This document shows positions 38,598-40,644 of a DNA stretch of 40,644 nt, piece after piece. The stretch lies in assembly GCA_025928265.1 (NCBI GenBank), contig JAICJV010000019.1, positions 1-40,644 of the forward strand. The letters run 5' to 3'. Every line of letters begins with the position of its first letter. Position 1 is the first letter of the stretch. The notes beneath the pieces were generated by a model. The model was not told the DNA's origin. It made no database searches and was given only the letters and a program-made list of their open reading frames with translations. Both the position numbers and the translations under genes were made by a program. Source of the DNA: Thermoleophilaceae bacterium. GTDB taxonomy: Bacteria; Actinomycetota; Thermoleophilia; Solirubrobacterales; Thermoleophilaceae.

Positions 38598-40644
38598 TCC
38601 AGGAGCTGGCGCAGCACGTAGTGCAGGATCCCGCCGTGGCGGTAGTACTGCCACTCGTTCGGCGTGTCGATCCGCACGGTCGCGTCGAACTCCGTCGAGC
38701 CGGCCTTCACCTTCAGCGTCTTCGCGCCGTCCTCGAGCGGGTCGAGCGAGAACTCCTCGTCACCCTTCAGCCCGAGCGACTCGATCGACTCACCGCTGGG
38801 GAACTGGAGCGGCAGGACGCCCATGCCGACGAGGTTGGATCGGTGGATGCGCTCGAACGACTCGGCGATCACGAAGCGGACGCCGAGCAGGCGCGGGCCC
38901 TTGGCGGCCCAGTCGCGCGACGAGCCGGAGCCGTACTCCTTGCCGGCGAGCACGCAGAGCGGGACGTCCTCCTCCGCGTACTTCATGGCGGCGTCGAAGA
39001 TCGACATCTCCTCGCCGTCCGGGAAGTGGACGGTGGCGCTGCCGGTGGTGCCCGGGGCGAGCTGGTTGCGCAGCCGCACGTTCGCGAACGTGCCGCGCAT
39101 CATCACCTCGTGGTTGCCGCGCCGCGAGCCGTAGGAGTTGAAGTCCCTGCGCTGGATGCCGTGCTCGACCAGGTACTTGCCGGCCGGCGAGGTCTCCTTG
39201 ATCGCCCCCGCGGGCGAGATGTGGTCGGTGGTGACAGAGTCGCCGAGCATCACGAGGCAGCGGGCGCCCGAGACCTCGTCGAACCCCTCCGGCGCATCGC
39301 GCCCCATGCCCTCGAAGTACGGCGGAAGCTTGACGTAGGTCGACTTCTCGTCCCAGGCGTAGCGGTCGCCCTCGGGCACGTCGAGCTCGTTCCAGTTCCT
39401 GTCGCCCTCGAAGACCTCGCCGTACGAGCGGCTGAACTGCCCGGAGTCGACGGCCTCCTCGACGGCGGTGGCCACGTCGCGCTGCGACGGCCAGATGTCG
39501 CGCAGGTAGACGTGCTTGCCGTTCATGTCGGTCCCGAGCGGGTCATCGAGCAGGTTGACGTCCATCCGCCCCGCGAGCGCGTACGCCACCACGAGCGGCG
39601 GCGACGCCAGGTAGTTCATCTTCACCTCGGGGTGGATGCGGCCCTCGAAGTTGCGGTTGCCCGACAGAACCGAGCACACCGACAGGTCATGGCGGTTGAC
39701 CGCCTCCGATATCTCCGGCTCGAGCGGCCCCGAGTTCCCGATGCACGTTGTGCAGCCGTAGCCCACGAGGTTGAAGCCGAGCTCCTCGAGCGGCTTCATG
39801 AGATCCGCCTTGTGGAGGTACTCGGTCACGACCTTCGACCCCGGCGCGAGGCTGGTCTTGACCCACAGCTTGGAGTTCAGGCCGCGCTCGCGCGCGTTCT
39901 TCGCGAGCAGGCCGGCGCCGAGCATGACCGACGGGTTCGACGTGTTCGTGCAGCTCGTGATCGCCGCGATGACCACGGCGCCATCGCCGATCGTGAACTC
40001 GTCGCCGTCCTTGTTTGTCACCCGCGCAACCTCGCGCTTCCTGGTCGCGGCCACGGCCACGGCGGCGCCGCTTCGCTCAGAGGGACCCGAATCGGGTGTG
40101 TCCTCGCCCTCGTAGTTGCCGGGTGGATCGCTCGCAGGAAACGACTCGGCCGACTGCTCGTCGGTGCCGTTGAACGGCTGCCCCATGTCCTCCTCGAACG
40201 CCTCGCGGAAGCGCTGGTCCGCCTCGGTGAGCGGCACGCGGTCCTGCGGGCGCTTCGGCCCAGCGAGCGACGGCACGACGTCGCCGAGGTCGAGCTCGAG
40301 CGTGTCGGAGTAGGTCGGGTCGTCCGACTCGGGCGTGTGGAACATGCCCTGCTCGCGCGTGTACGCCTCGACCAGCGTGACCCGGTCCTCCTTGCGGCCG
40401 GTGAAGGCGAGGTAGCGGAGCGTCTCGAAGTCGACGGGGAAGATCCCGCAGGTGGCGCCGTACTCCGGCGACATGTTGCCGATCGTCGCGCGGTCGGCCA
40501 GCGGCAGGCTCGCCAGCCCGGGGCCGTAGAACTCCACGAACTTCCCGACCACGCCCTTCCGGCGCAGCATCTCGGTCACGGTGAGGACCAGGTCCGTGGC
40601 CGTGGAGCCCTCGGGAAGCTCGCCCTCCAGCCGGAAGCCGATGA
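38594..40644 (-). CDS. acnA: Aconitate hydratase, classical AcnA type (partial)
   Basis: The open frame reaches the window edge, so the N-terminal ~220 residues are missing. About 683 residues remain. All three Fe-S ligands are present: Cys in AITSCTNTSNPSVM and two in GYGCTTCIGNSG. Other hallmarks are KFVEFYGPGLASLPLADRAT, NMSPEYGATCGIFPVD, LVMLGDSVTTDHISPAG, and GKEYGSGSSRDWAAKGPRLLG. An insert near the middle (PFNGTDEQSAESFPASDPPG) is low-complexity and actinobacterial. A TCA-cycle enzyme, probably cytoplasmic. The thioesterase start overlaps its stop. Confidence 0.95.
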   Translation of the reverse strand, partial: IGFRLEGELPEGSTATDLVLTVTEMLRRKGVVGKFVEFYGPGLASLPLADRATIGNMSPEYGATCGIFPVDFETLRYLAFTGRKEDRVTLVEAYTREQGMFHTPESDDPTYSDTLELDLGDVVPSLAGPKRPQDRVPLTEADQRFREAFEEDMGQPFNGTDEQSAESFPASDPPGNYEGEDTPDSGPSERSGAAVAVAATRKREVARVTNKDGDEFTIGDGAVVIAAITSCTNTSNPSVMLGAGLLAKNARERGLNSKLWVKTSLAPGSKVVTEYLHKADLMKPLEELGFNLVGYGCTTCIGNSGPLEPEISEAVNRHDLSVCSVLSGNRNFEGRIHPEVKMNYLASPPLVVAYALAGRMDVNLLDDPLGTDMNGKHVYLRDIWPSQRDVATAVEEAVDSGQFSRSYGEVFEGDRNWNELDVPEGDRYAWDEKSTYVKLPPYFEGMGRDAPEGFDEVSGARCLVMLGDSVTTDHISPAGAIKETSPAGKYLVEHGIQRRDFNSYGSRRGNHEVMMRGTFANVRLRNQLAPGTTGSATVHFPDGEEMSIFDAAMKYAEEDVPLCVLAGKEYGSGSSRDWAAKGPRLLGVRFVIAESFERIHRSNLVGMGVLPLQFPSGESIESLGLKGDEEFSLDPLEDGAKTLKVKAGSTEFDATVRIDTPNEWQYYRHGGILHYVLRQLLD

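Noticed and set aside
38598-38654. ATG start of the thioesterase at 38654
   Set aside because: Would overlap acnA by 61 bp. The TTGA overlap at 38594-38597 is the more natural start, and the family usually begins near there.
1-40644. CRISPR arrays, IS elements, integrases or prophage genes
   Set aside because: None found. No repeated spacers, transposase motifs or integrase signatures were visible on either strand.

Overview
The window is dense, very GC-rich chromosomal DNA, with frequent GTG/TTG starts, many 1-10 bp gene overlaps and several starts only 6-9 bases after a TANNNT hexamer. Gene content fits a free-living actinobacterium: a c-di-AMP riboswitch in front of an NlpC/P60 wall hydrolase, a large ECF sigma factor of the SigX5/TIGR02960 kind, a GNAT fused to an NDP-acyl-CoA-synthetase-like region, and an LPXTG-type protein. 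I would guess Thermoleophilia (Solirubrobacterales-like), but that placement is inference. No plasmid, phage, transposase or CRISPR signature was seen.

Layout. 1-3.9 kb: end of a Na+/Ca2+-exchanger-type gene, tRNA-Arg(TCT), a RecQ-like helicase, a GNAT overlapping a P1-family (NylC/DmpA-like) self-processing hydrolase, and a STAS protein. 4.0-9.3 kb: c-di-AMP riboswitch and NlpC/P60 hydrolase with three peptidoglycan-binding repeats, a GNAT, a methyltransferase/zinc-ribbon pair, and a large membrane protein ending in a PI-PLC-like domain. 9.3-13.5 kb: a small STAS-like gene overlapping tail-to-tail with an ECF sigma factor, a small membrane protein, a SpoIIAA-like protein, an MFS exporter and a Gly-rich secreted protein with an apparent frameshift at its start. 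13.6-16 kb: divergent tetR/DHA2-exporter unit with three phased operator palindromes, one filling the spacer of the exporter promoter. 16-20 kb: MmgE/PrpD, EamA, PPOX and YciI genes, then a poor stretch with tRNA-Pro(TGG) and a decayed HNH endonuclease gene.

20-25.8 kb: CAP-domain secreted protein; a DUF1015-cobalamin adenosyltransferase-OsmC operon; divergent nicotinamidase and CoA-type Nudix genes sharing one A/T element; rhodanese-type sulfurtransferase with a terminator; an NAD(P)-binding protein and an MFS permease. 27-29.7 kb: Pat-like GNAT/acyl-CoA-synthetase fusion whose synthetase part looks catalytically dead, and a hemerythrin-like gene. 29.8-33.4 kb: a tight beta-oxidation operon (acyl-CoA dehydrogenase, enoyl-CoA hydratase, 3-hydroxyacyl-CoA dehydrogenase, MTH1187-type protein). 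33.4-40.6 kb: two secreted/surface proteins, an Aquifex-type aconitase, a CPBP membrane protease, a PaaI-type thioesterase and the 3' three quarters of a classical AcnA aconitase.

Central carbon and acyl-CoA metabolism dominate the right half: beta-oxidation, two aconitases, CoA diphosphatase, thioesterase and a putative lysine acetyltransferase that could tune acyl-CoA enzymes. The left half is mostly envelope, regulation and export. No single obviously new multi-gene defence or biosynthetic system is visible. The most unusual signals are the gutted synthetase half of the acetyltransferase, the operator-in-spacer promoter, the STAS/sigma antisense overlap, and the divergent, apparently leaderless gene pairs.
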